Shown here one piece after another: positions 1-7,972 of a stretch of 64,000 nt of DNA. How positions within the stretch are numbered: position 1 is the first letter of the stretch; every line of letters starts with the position of its first letter. The translations under genes and the position numbers were made by a program. Source of the DNA: Enterococcus hulanensis (GTDB lineage Bacteria; Bacillota; Bacilli; Lactobacillales; Enterococcaceae); assembly GCF_005405485.1 (NCBI RefSeq), contig NZ_BJED01000002.1:62001-126000 (forward strand). The letters are read 5' to 3'. The notes under the pieces were generated by a model. The model did no database searches and was not told where the DNA came from. It saw only the letters and a program-made list of their open reading frames with translations.

Positions 1-2
1 AT

Positions 3-431
3 GGCGTTGTGGCATCGATCGTAGTTGTTATCGCACCGATTTTACCGAATCAGGATCTATTCTGGGCCTTCTTCTCATTGAACCTAGTAATGTTCTTGAT
101 GTCATATGTGCCAGTATTCCCAGCTTTTTACAGATTACGCAAAATCGATCCAGATACACCGCGGCCATTTAGAGTTGGCGGCAGTGATACATTCTTGAAA
201 GTTTTGGTTGCGCTGCCAATGATTATGATCGTTATTTCATTGATCTTCACAGCTTTGCCACTGCAATTTGATCCAGCAAGTTTAAGTGAACAACTACCGA
301 TCACGATCGGAGCTGTCGTCTTCACACTATTTGGTGAGGCGATTATATGGGTGAAAAAAATCAAAAAAGAAGGAGTAATTTATCATGGCGAAGAGAATCG
401 AAAAGACAACACCGAAACAAGACGGGTTTAG
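3..431 (+). CDS. aguD: Agmatine/putrescine antiporter, C-terminal part
   Basis: This is the 3' end of an APC-type amino acid/polyamine permease; the 5' part lies before the window. The visible 142 codons hold about three hydrophobic segments and a charged cytoplasmic tail. The reading frame runs 47 nt into aguA, so the two are probably translationally coupled. In the enterococcal agmatine deiminase pathway this position is held by the agmatine-putrescine exchanger AguD. The assignment therefore rests on the permease-like sequence plus gene order, not on any substrate-specific motif. Confidence 0.8.
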   Translation, partial: GVVASIVVVIAPILPNQDLFWAFFSLNLVMFLMSYVPVFPAFYRLRKIDPDTPRPFRVGGSDTFLKVLVALPMIMIVISLIFTALPLQFDPASLSEQLPITIGAVVFTLFGEAIIWVKKIKKEGVIYHGEENRKDNTETRRV

Positions 432-1482
432 AATGCCCGGCGAGTACGAACCACAAGAGAAGGTATGGATGATCTGGCCTGAACGTCCAGATAACTGGCG
501 CGATGGCGGAAAACCAGCACAAGAAGCATTCACTGAAGTGGCAAAAGCTATCAGCAAGTTCACACCAATGAATGTCGTGGTTTCACAGCAGCAGTTCCAA
601 AACTGTCGTCGTCAATTACCTGAGGATATCACGGTCTACGAAATGTCCAACAACGATGCCTGGATTCGCGATTGCGGACCAAGCTTCGTGATCAATGATA
701 AAGGTGAATTGCGTGGAAACGACTGGGGCTTTAACGCTTGGGGTGGTCTTGTTGACGGATTGTATTTCCCATGGGACCAAGATGATTTAGTCGCACAAAA
801 AATCTGTGAGATCGAACATGTCGATTCTTATCGGACAGACGATTTCATTTTAGAAGGCGGTTCGTTCCATGTTGATGGCGAAGGAACGGTTTTAGTTACG
901 GAAATGTGTCTATTAAGTGAAGGGCGCAACCCTCACATGACTAAAAAAGAGATCGAACAAAAACTATGCGACTACTTAAACTGTGAAAAAGTTCTGTGGT
1001 TAGGCGATGGGATCGATCCGGAAGAAACAAATGGTCACGTAGATGACGTTGCCTGCTTCGTTCGTCCAGGTGAAGTGGCATGTATCTACACCGAAGATGA
1101 AAACAGTCCATTCTACGAAGCAGCGCAAGATGCATACAAACGTCTAAGTGAAATGAAGGATGCGAAAGGCCGCAAATTAAAAGTTCATAAAATCTGTTGC
1201 CCAATCGAAAATGTCACGATCGACGGCAACTTCAAGATCGACTATGTTGAAGGAACAATGCCGCGTGAAGACGGCGATATCTGTATCGCTTCTTACATGA
1301 ACTTCTTGATCACCAACAACGGCGTAATCGTACCGCAATATGGCGACAAGAATGATGCCTTAGCATTAGAACAATTAGAAATGATCTTCCCAGATAAAGA
1401 AGTTGTGGGTGTAAATACTGTTGAAATCGTATACGGTGGCGGAAATATTCACTGTATCACACAACAACAGCCACAAAGATAG
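385..1482 (+). CDS. aguA: Agmatine deiminase
   Basis: Hydrolyses agmatine to N-carbamoylputrescine and ammonia in the cytoplasm. The 365-residue length is that of the peptidyl-arginine-deiminase-like AguA family. The C-terminal GGGNIHCITQQQP carries the catalytic cysteine at residue 357, the position known for the E. faecalis enzyme, and NDAWIRDCGP near residue 90 is the conserved substrate-binding segment. AAGGAG at 370-375, 9 nt before ATG, supports the start. It sits between the antiporter and carbamate kinase genes, as expected for the energy-yielding and acid-protecting agmatine pathway. The carbamoyltransferase (aguB) should lie upstream, outside the window. Confidence 0.97.
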   Translation: MAKRIEKTTPKQDGFRMPGEYEPQEKVWMIWPERPDNWRDGGKPAQEAFTEVAKAISKFTPMNVVVSQQQFQNCRRQLPEDITVYEMSNNDAWIRDCGPSFVINDKGELRGNDWGFNAWGGLVDGLYFPWDQDDLVAQKICEIEHVDSYRTDDFILEGGSFHVDGEGTVLVTEMCLLSEGRNPHMTKKEIEQKLCDYLNCEKVLWLGDGIDPEETNGHVDDVACFVRPGEVACIYTEDENSPFYEAAQDAYKRLSEMKDAKGRKLKVHKICCPIENVTIDGNFKIDYVEGTMPREDGDICIASYMNFLITNNGVIVPQYGDKNDALALEQLEMIFPDKEVVGVNTVEIVYGGGNIHCITQQQPQR

Positions 1483-1491
1483 GAGACCCTC

Positions 1492-2421
1492 ATGTCAAAA
1501 ATCGTTATCGCATTGGGCGGAAACGCGTTAGGCAATTCTGCCAATGAACAATTAACTAAAGCTGAATTAGCAGCAAAATCAATCGCTGATTTGATTACGG
1601 CCGGACACCATGTCGTGATCGCTCACGGCAACGGCCCGCAAGTCGGGAAAATTCGTTTGGCTTTTGAAGAAACGAGTCAAACAGCAGAAGATATGATGCC
1701 ATTTCCAGAGTGTACCGCGATGAGTCAAGGCTACATTGGCTATCATCTGCAGCAAGCCATCGATGAAGAATTAGTTTCACGGGGAATGGAAGACATTCCA
1801 GTAGTGTCGATGCTGACGCAAGTCGTGGTTGATCCTGCTGATCCGGCGTTTGAAAATCCTACCAAACCGATCGGCGGGTATTACAGCGAAGAAGAAGCGA
1901 AAAAACTGATGGATGAAAGCGACGATGTTTACGTAGAAGATGCAGGTCGTGGGTGGCGTCGTGTCGTACCTTCACCAAAACCTGTCGATATCTACGAAAA
2001 GATCAGTTTGAAAACCTTAGTCGACGCGGGGCAAGTCGTGATCGCCTGTGGTGGAGGAGGCATTCCAGTTATTTATGAAGGCACCCGCTATAAAGGGGTG
2101 GATGCGGTAATCGATAAGGACTTTGCGGCAGCCAAAATGGCGGCATTGATAGATGCAGATGTCTTTATTATCTTAACCGCTGTGGATCATGTCTTTGTAA
2201 ACTTTGGAAAACCAGATCAGAAAGCCTTAGAGACAACCACTGTTGCGGATATGGAAAAATATATCGAAGAAAAACAATTCGCACCCGGCAGCATGCTGCC
2301 AAAAGTCGAAGCCGCAATTGACTTCGCCGAATCAAAAGCCGGCCGACAAGCCATTATCGCCTCTCTTGAACAAGCTTCAGAAGCCGTTAAAGGCAATAGC
2401 GGCACTACGGTCCAAATGTAA
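1492..2421 (+). CDS. aguC: Carbamate kinase of the agmatine pathway
   Basis: Transfers phosphate from carbamoyl phosphate to ADP, giving ATP; this is the final step of agmatine catabolism. The 309 residues start with the amino acid kinase signature KIVIALGGNALG and include AHGNGPQVG and the CGGGGIPV glycine-rich loop, which is full family length. AGGAG at 1481-1485 overlaps the aguA stop and lies 6 nt before ATG. The gene closes the operon, since a strong terminator follows at once. The context marks it as AguC rather than the arginine-pathway ArcC, to which it is homologous. Confidence 0.95.
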   Translation: MSKIVIALGGNALGNSANEQLTKAELAAKSIADLITAGHHVVIAHGNGPQVGKIRLAFEETSQTAEDMMPFPECTAMSQGYIGYHLQQAIDEELVSRGMEDIPVVSMLTQVVVDPADPAFENPTKPIGGYYSEEEAKKLMDESDDVYVEDAGRGWRRVVPSPKPVDIYEKISLKTLVDAGQVVIACGGGGIPVIYEGTRYKGVDAVIDKDFAAAKMAALIDADVFIILTAVDHVFVNFGKPDQKALETTTVADMEKYIEEKQFAPGSMLPKVEAAIDFAESKAGRQAIIASLEQASEAVKGNSGTTVQM

Positions 2422-2425
2422 AACT

Positions 2426-2473
2426 AAAATCCCGATTACTTGGAAAACTCTCCAAGTAATCGGGATTTTTCTT
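2426..2473 (+). terminator. Rho-independent terminator of the agmatine operon
   Basis: Perfect 19-bp inverted repeat (2426-2444 with 2451-2469) with a 6-nt loop and a T run, starting 4 nt after the aguC stop. Confidence 0.95.
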
Positions 2474-2528
2474 GCTGTTTATGGGAGTATAATAATATAA
2501 TAAAAAGAAAAGGGAAGTGGAAGGAGCC

Positions 2529-3194
2529 ATGAAGAATCAAACTGTCGAAAAACTATGGAATATCATGATTTGTTTAGGCTTAGCCGGTTTGGTCGTCCTT
2601 TTTTCGATGCTATATGGTATGTTTTTGATAACCGCGCAGGAAGGTAGCGGTCATGGGTATTCGGGGATTGAAATTGGTGCACTTTGTTTTTTCTGTTTGC
2701 TTACTTCATTTTTTATGCTGCGGCTTTCCAAAGGATTGAAACTTTTTTCTTTTGATTTGATTTTTTTGACAAAGAAGAACATCAAAATCATTTTAATCGG
2801 CACGGTCTTGGCTCTAGGTATCTTAATTGCAGAAACCATACTAATAAATCAAAACATACTTATTGAACAAGCGGGAAATCCGCGTACAATGGCAGTCCTC
2901 TCGAAAGCTCCTTCGCTGGTTATAGGGCTGTTTACTTTTATTCTTGCTCCAATCATGGAGGAAGTTCTCTTTCGTGGCGGGATCATCGGGCTGGTGTTTG
3001 CGGATAAGCCGTTTTTGGGTGTGCTTGTTTCCAGTCTGGTATATTGCTTGGCATTTCGGCCCGATGGGATTATTTACTGGCTGCTTTCTTTAATGATGAA
3101 TATCATTTTAGGTCTGGCATATGTACAGACTAAGCGGCTAGAGGTGCCGATTATTATTAAGATGCTCACGCTTTTATTGATGTTGCTGTTTTAA
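2529..3194 (+). CDS. CPBP-like (CAAX protease family) membrane protein, degenerate
   Basis: A 221-residue multi-spanning membrane protein. APIMEEVLFRG (residues 141-150) contains the EExxxR motif of the CPBP/Abi intramembrane protease family. The two later family motifs that normally supply histidines are not recognisable. Where one expects an FxxxH-type segment the protein reads SSLVYCLAFRPDG, and the final helix has no His or Asn. It may therefore be catalytically inactive or an atypical member. AGGAG lies only 2 nt before this ATG, so an in-frame GTG at 2517 is an alternative start. It is monocistronic between two terminators. Confidence 0.75.
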   Translation: MKNQTVEKLWNIMICLGLAGLVVLFSMLYGMFLITAQEGSGHGYSGIEIGALCFFCLLTSFFMLRLSKGLKLFSFDLIFLTKKNIKIILIGTVLALGILIAETILINQNILIEQAGNPRTMAVLSKAPSLVIGLFTFILAPIMEEVLFRGGIIGLVFADKPFLGVLVSSLVYCLAFRPDGIIYWLLSLMMNIILGLAYVQTKRLEVPIIIKMLTLLLMLLF

Positions 3195-3215
3195 AACTTC
3201 GCTCTAGAATAAAAG

Positions 3216-3245
3216 AAATCCCAGCCTTTTGAGCTGGGATTTTTA
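3216..3245. terminator. Terminator hairpin between convergent genes
   Basis: AAATCCCAGC pairs with GCTGGGATTT and is followed by T residues. It lies after the CPBP-like gene and just beyond the end of the convergent gene at 3276. Confidence 0.85.
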
Positions 3246-3275
3246 GTATTAAAAAGAAGAAAAATTTAGATTGAT

Positions 3276-3710
3276 TTATCTTTTAATCTCAGTCAAAACT
3301 TTTGCAATATCTCGCTTGATCAAACTCTGCATACTTTCTTTATATTGACTGAGATCCAGATTTTCCAGTTTTTTGCGAATGATCGGAGTCATTTCTGGTT
3401 TAGCCGCTGTTAAATAAACCAAGTAGGGAATACATTGACGAACAACGGGAGCTTTGGAATCATCCAAGATCGCTAGAATTTCTTCAAGATGAGCGTCAAT
3501 GATCTTTTGCGAATCCCAGCGGGCGTTGAGCATAAAAAATTTAAACGCGCGTCCTCGTCCACATGAATTCTCTGCGTTAAGGGCCGGCAAAAATTCTTCA
3601 AGCTTATCCGCGTAAATAGATTCGGCAAGACATTCAGCTTCCAACTTTTTAAAAGCTGCCAGAGCCTCTTTAGTATCTTTAGCAGTCAAAAGTGTTAACA
3701 CACGATCCAT
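3276..3710 (-). CDS. Small alpha-helical (HEAT-like) protein of unknown function
   Basis: A 144-residue soluble protein that looks wholly helical and is rich in Leu, Lys and Glu. Helix pairs such as LEEILAILDDSKAPVVRQCI resemble HEAT/Armadillo or DNA-alkylation-repair-like repeats, but I do not recognise the family. The start MDRVLTLL is chosen because AAGGAG lies 8 nt upstream; a longer in-frame reading would begin inside the terminator of the penicillin-binding protein gene. It lies downstream of that gene on the same strand but is separated from it by a strong hairpin. Confidence 0.7.
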   Translation of the reverse strand: MDRVLTLLTAKDTKEALAAFKKLEAECLAESIYADKLEEFLPALNAENSCGRGRAFKFFMLNARWDSQKIIDAHLEEILAILDDSKAPVVRQCIPYLVYLTAAKPEMTPIIRKKLENLDLSQYKESMQSLIKRDIAKVLTEIKR

Positions 3711-3740
3711 TAGATCACTCCTTTTCTTCTCACTTATAGT

Positions 3741-3770
3741 AAAACAGTCGCCAGAGCGGCGACTGTTTTT
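3741..3770 (-). terminator. Terminator of the penicillin-binding protein gene
   Basis: Inverted repeat AACAGTCGCC / GGCGACTGTT with A/T flanks, read on the minus strand at the stop codon of the gene ending at 3769. Confidence 0.85.
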
Positions 3771-6342
3771 AATCATCTTTTTTCTCTGCTTCTAATTGTT
3801 TCTTCAAATCACTGATTTGTTTATCTAAGTCCTTGCTTTGATTTTTCGTGTCGGTGATTTGATCTTTAACCGTATTGATCGCGGAATCGCGAGCCGCTTT
3901 TTCATGAGCGTACTCGGCTTCTTTGTTGCGGTATACGCTGGTGTATTGCTCTGAGAGCGTACCGCCTGACGGCTCGACTTGTTGGACCAGAGCAAAGACA
4001 TCTTGGGCAAATTGATCAAAGGTTTGCCAGTTGTCCTGCGTATCGGTCACGATGATCTCAAATTGACTAAGTGTGTTGATTCGTTCAGAGATCAATTGAT
4101 TACTAAAGGTCGACGCTTCTTCCACCATCGGTGTGCTGAGTTTGGCTGCCGTTAGTTCATTGGCCTTTTGCTTGGCTAAGGTATCAATATTGGTCGTTGC
4201 TGTATCCAAAGCATTTTTCCGTGTTGCCAAAACTTGTTTAGTCTGACTGGAGCGGGTGACTAATTGACCGCCAGCTTTTTGTACGGAAGAAGGCATTTGG
4301 AAATCAACATCTTCTTTGCCGTCGTTCAATAGATCCATGGTTTGTTTGAAAATTTCTTTAGTTGCTTGACCAACGCTGGCATTATCCTGCGGCTGCGGTG
4401 TGTCGTCGCCGGCCCAGACAGCCACGGTATAGTATGGTGTGGCACCGACTGTCCATAAATCTTTGGCTTCATCGGTTGTACCAGTTTTGACCGCCCAATA
4501 TTGGTTATGGGCTAAGGTCAATCCGGCGGCTGTTCCGTCAGTATTCTGGTGGACAGCCTTCATTGTATCAATGGTTAAGTAAGCCGCATCGTCACTATAA
4601 ACCTTCTGCTGTGCGATCTCACTTTGAGAGAAGATTTCTTGCCCGTTGTCTTTGCGCTTGATCGTTTGAATGTTGACTGGTGCGCGATAATTTCCTTGAT
4701 TGACCAATGTTGCGATTCCGCTGGCCATTTCTTGGGTAGTCGCTCCATAGGTCATTCCGCCGACAGCGATGATCGGATTGTCATCTTCCACATCCAAGCC
4801 GGTGAACTGCATCTGCGATAAACGCTGGTAGACAGGCTCTTTCAATTCGTTGCGATTTTCATCAGCCAATTTATAGGCGACCACATTGGAAGAAACGGCC
4901 AAGGCATTGCGCAATGTCAGATTTCCTTTTGAGCCATTGTAAACATTATTAGGATACGTATTATTTGGCCGATCATCTGAAACTGCACTGCTTTCCAGCA
5001 GCCCGCGTTCATAAGCCGGCGCATAGGAGACTAACGGTTTAATCGCTGATCCGGGCTGACGGTAGGAAAGAAAGGCCCGGTTGTAGTGATTGCCTTCTTC
5101 ACCGCGGCCGCCGATACTTGCTACCACATCACCGGTATGATTATCGATGACGGTCATCGCCGCTTGTTTGGTGTAAAAATTATTCTCACCGTTGATATCC
5201 TGCCACGCATTCATAACGTTGCTGACGATTCCTTGCAGTTGGTCATGAAGGGCGGGATCGATATTGGTACTGATTTGATAACCGCCGGAAAGGATTCGCT
5301 GATACACTTTGTTATAAGCGGTTGTATATTCTTCGTTATAGCGATCTTCCTCTTCTTTCGAATCAAATTGATATTGGAAACGGAAGTCCTGCTGGCCCAT
5401 CAAAATCTTCGTCGTTGAATCCACCGCTAAGGCGACTTCATTATTGTCCAATTGATTATTCAGCGCGTTGCTGTGGATTTCCGCGGAGATATCATCGGCA
5501 ACGGCTTTGTCATACTGATCCTTTGTGATATACCCCTGCTGATTCATTTCCTTGAGGATCAGCTTGGCGCGCTTCAAAGCATTTTTCTTATTAGTTGTCG
5601 GATCAAATATCCCCGGATTATTGGTGATCCCCACAAGCGTCGCTTTTTCTAAAAGACTCGTATCGTTGATGGACTTGCCAAAATAAACCTTCGCTGCGGC
5701 ATTGATCCCGTAAGCGCCATGGCCGAAGTAGACGTTGTTTAAGTAATATTCCAAAATCTGATGCTTGGTAAATTTCTTTTCTAACGATTGGGCCATTACC
5801 ATCTCTTCGATCTTACGTGAGATTGAAACCTCGGGTGTCAGATAAATATTTTTTACCAATTGCTGCGTGATGGTGGAGGCACCGCGGACCCCGCGACCAG
5901 TCGCCGCGTTCAATGCGACCGTAAGCAGCCCTTGCGTATCCACCCCGTGATGGTCGTAAAACCGTTTATCCTCAATGGAGATCAAAGCTTGGGAAACCAA
6001 CGGGTCCATCTTATCGTAAGTGATATAGTCCCGCTCTTGGGTCTTTAACTCCTTAAGGACCTGTCCATTTTTATCTAAGATTGTGGTAGGGTGGTATTGC
6101 TTGAAGTCACTTTCTTGGATTTTTGCCGCGTGTTCTTCACCAGCATCGATCGCCGCAGTGACTTCTTTTCCATATTTTTGGAAGAAGAAAATCGTCCCTG
6201 CAATCACCAATAAAAGCACCGCCGCTAGAATGCTTAGCGAGATCTTTGTGGATCGCGATAATTTACTTTGTGACGATTTTTTTCGTGTTGGTCTTATTCT
6301 CTTTTCTTTTTTTTGTTGATGTCGTTCTTTTCTATTTGCCAT
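3769..6342 (-). CDS. Class A penicillin-binding protein (glycosyltransferase and transpeptidase)
   Basis: Polymerises and cross-links peptidoglycan at the membrane. The 857 residues comprise a basic cytoplasmic tail (1-30), one transmembrane helix (33-54), a GT51 domain with EDKRFYDHHG (E124 the likely general base) and GASTITQQLVKN, then a transpeptidase with SAIK (432-435), SSN (484-486) and KTGT (619-622). The last 170 residues are polar and end in a heptad-rich, coiled-coil-like tail. The overall architecture suggests the PBP1b/PbpF branch rather than PBP1a, but I cannot settle the paralogue by eye. AAGGA lies upstream of the ATG. Confidence 0.95.
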   Translation of the reverse strand: MANRKERHQQKKEKRIRPTRKKSSQSKLSRSTKISLSILAAVLLLVIAGTIFFFQKYGKEVTAAIDAGEEHAAKIQESDFKQYHPTTILDKNGQVLKELKTQERDYITYDKMDPLVSQALISIEDKRFYDHHGVDTQGLLTVALNAATGRGVRGASTITQQLVKNIYLTPEVSISRKIEEMVMAQSLEKKFTKHQILEYYLNNVYFGHGAYGINAAAKVYFGKSINDTSLLEKATLVGITNNPGIFDPTTNKKNALKRAKLILKEMNQQGYITKDQYDKAVADDISAEIHSNALNNQLDNNEVALAVDSTTKILMGQQDFRFQYQFDSKEEEDRYNEEYTTAYNKVYQRILSGGYQISTNIDPALHDQLQGIVSNVMNAWQDINGENNFYTKQAAMTVIDNHTGDVVASIGGRGEEGNHYNRAFLSYRQPGSAIKPLVSYAPAYERGLLESSAVSDDRPNNTYPNNVYNGSKGNLTLRNALAVSSNVVAYKLADENRNELKEPVYQRLSQMQFTGLDVEDDNPIIAVGGMTYGATTQEMASGIATLVNQGNYRAPVNIQTIKRKDNGQEIFSQSEIAQQKVYSDDAAYLTIDTMKAVHQNTDGTAAGLTLAHNQYWAVKTGTTDEAKDLWTVGATPYYTVAVWAGDDTPQPQDNASVGQATKEIFKQTMDLLNDGKEDVDFQMPSSVQKAGGQLVTRSSQTKQVLATRKNALDTATTNIDTLAKQKANELTAAKLSTPMVEEASTFSNQLISERINTLSQFEIIVTDTQDNWQTFDQFAQDVFALVQQVEPSGGTLSEQYTSVYRNKEAEYAHEKAARDSAINTVKDQITDTKNQSKDLDKQISDLKKQLEAEKKDD

Positions 6343-6474
6343 ATCCGCCTATCCTTAAAAAAATCATTTCTTCTAGTGTAATAGAAAATGACGAGAATAA
6401 CTATCAAATTCATATTTTTACAAGAAAAAATTTAGATTATTTCATAAAAATAGTCGGATTTTCACTAGAAATAC

Positions 6475-6503
6475 TTGACGCTTGCTTAATTTGTCGCCAC
6501 AAT
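6475..6503 (+). promoter_or_regulatory. SigA-type promoter for the gene at 6525
   Basis: TTGACG (6475-6480), 17-nt spacer, CACAAT (6498-6503), ending 21 nt before the start codon, which leaves a very short leader. Confidence 0.6.
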
Positions 6504-6524
6504 GTAGGGGAGACGAGGTGAACT

Positions 6525-7475
6525 ATGGACACGAAGAAAAAATGGTTGATCTTTTGGGGGATTCTAGCCGCTTTATTTGTCGGAAGCTTTGGTATTGTTT
6601 TGAGCGGGAATTTTCCGCAATTTACGATCCCATTCAGCGTTTTTGCCAGCGATGACAAAGAAACGAAGAAAGAAGAACTGCCTAAATTAAACGTATTGGC
6701 GTTGAAGGATGTCAATGATCAAACATTATTAGAAGAACAAACAAAAAAAATCGATGCTTTGAACACGGCATTTGCAGACAATAACAGCTTTTCGAGTTCT
6801 CAGGCGATGTCTGATGCGATCGAGAAGGTTTATGGACCGGCCAAGGATGGGAAAAATATTTTTGATCTTTATCGTAAAATCTATCCCATGGTAAGTTCAG
6901 AGGAGAGCGGCTTTGTCAGTGTGAATCTGGTAGGCTTTGGTCAGCGTTTAGTCGATGATCAGACGATGACGACGCAGCGGCAGGTTTGGAGTTTTACGGA
7001 TACGAGCGGTTCGCGTCATGATTATACGGTCAATCTTCGTTTTAACGACAAAGAGTTGAATGAGTTGACGGCCGAAGACGGCAGTGATGTAAAATCTATC
7101 ATTACAAAAGACGATACCTATTTGGACAAATCGGCGGACTTTGAAACTGCCTGGACAGAACTGATTCGACGAGGAACGGATACACAGCTTTATCGCCAAA
7201 TGGAGAAGGCGGGAATGGATAGTAACCAAACGGAATTCAAAGCTTTGGAAAAAAGTATGAATATAACCGATCCAAGCGGCTTCTTTGAACTATTCAAGGA
7301 TACTCGTGGAGATATTACTCATGCGTACTTATCTGGCTTCTACCACACGAATACGCCGACTGATGGACAATCCGACTATTATTTCCGAGTACCGACTTCT
7401 GCAAAGGATATCGCAACCTTTGTAGTCGTCTATGATCGGCTGCAGCAAAAGATTGTTTCTATTAATAGACAATAA
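6525..7475 (+). CDS. Membrane-anchored extracytoplasmic protein of unknown function
   Basis: 316 residues. A short positive N-terminus is followed by one hydrophobic segment (about 7-28) that acts as signal anchor, then a charged linker (DDKETKKEE) and a soluble domain facing outward. It contains repeated polar segments, no cysteine and no LPXTG motif. GAGG with an 8-9 nt spacing precedes ATG. It is divergent from the penicillin-binding protein gene with 182 nt between, so the two may share regulation; a role in envelope growth is only a guess from position. I do not recognise the family. Confidence 0.75.
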   Translation: MDTKKKWLIFWGILAALFVGSFGIVLSGNFPQFTIPFSVFASDDKETKKEELPKLNVLALKDVNDQTLLEEQTKKIDALNTAFADNNSFSSSQAMSDAIEKVYGPAKDGKNIFDLYRKIYPMVSSEESGFVSVNLVGFGQRLVDDQTMTTQRQVWSFTDTSGSRHDYTVNLRFNDKELNELTAEDGSDVKSIITKDDTYLDKSADFETAWTELIRRGTDTQLYRQMEKAGMDSNQTEFKALEKSMNITDPSGFFELFKDTRGDITHAYLSGFYHTNTPTDGQSDYYFRVPTSAKDIATFVVVYDRLQQKIVSINRQ

Positions 7476-7501
7476 GTCGAATCTATTAGTAAAAATTAAG
7501 C

Positions 7502-7532
7502 AGATCATCATTTATTGATGGTCTTTTTTTTG
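7502..7532 (+). terminator. Terminator after 7475
   Basis: AGATCATCA pairs with TGATGGTCT (one G-T pair), 5-nt loop, then eight T residues. Confidence 0.9.
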
Positions 7533-7972
7533 CGTTTAATGTTCAGCAGCTGACAGAATCGGTTAAAACAGCGAAATCGATTAGTTTATTAAATATATTA
7601 TAAAATATATGGAGTGTAGTGAAAATTTTTCGTCATAATCTGAAGAATAATTTTGATTTTTGAGTGATCATAGAATTTTATCACAATAATTGTTATATTT
7701 GTGGCAACAGGAAATATCCCTAATAATCACATTTCTTAGAGACGGGGAAACCTAGAGAGAGTAATTCCTGTAATCAAACATGCTTGTTGGTGTGTTTACT
7801 TGATGGGGGGTGGTCCATGGAAAGCTGCTTCTGTTTTTGGCCAAAAACAAACTCCGAAAAAAATTAAACGACTACTATCTTCCATATGGAGATAGTAGTT
7901 TCAATAGTTAGGGTAGGGTTTATTTGTTGTGCACTTTTTGCACTTGGGTAAAGAGCAGAAAAGGAGAGCGAA
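7533..7972 (+). other. Long untranslated region upstream of the Cys/His-repeat gene
   Basis: A 440-nt stretch without a convincing gene. The first 180 nt are very AT-rich. From about 7712 it becomes G-rich and holds several pairing segments: an imperfect hairpin around 7772-7806 and a clean one at 7869-7893 (ACTACTATCT / AGATAGTAGT) with no strong T run. GGAG and ATG of the next gene follow. It could be a structured leader. The G-rich part faintly recalls the c-di-AMP (ydaO) riboswitch, but the second conserved half of that motif is absent, so no class is assigned. Confidence 0.4.

Noticed and set aside
7712-7860. Possible c-di-AMP (ydaO) riboswitch because of ACGGGGAAACC
   Set aside because: The second conserved half (CAGCTAACC-like) and the GGGTGAATC segment are missing.
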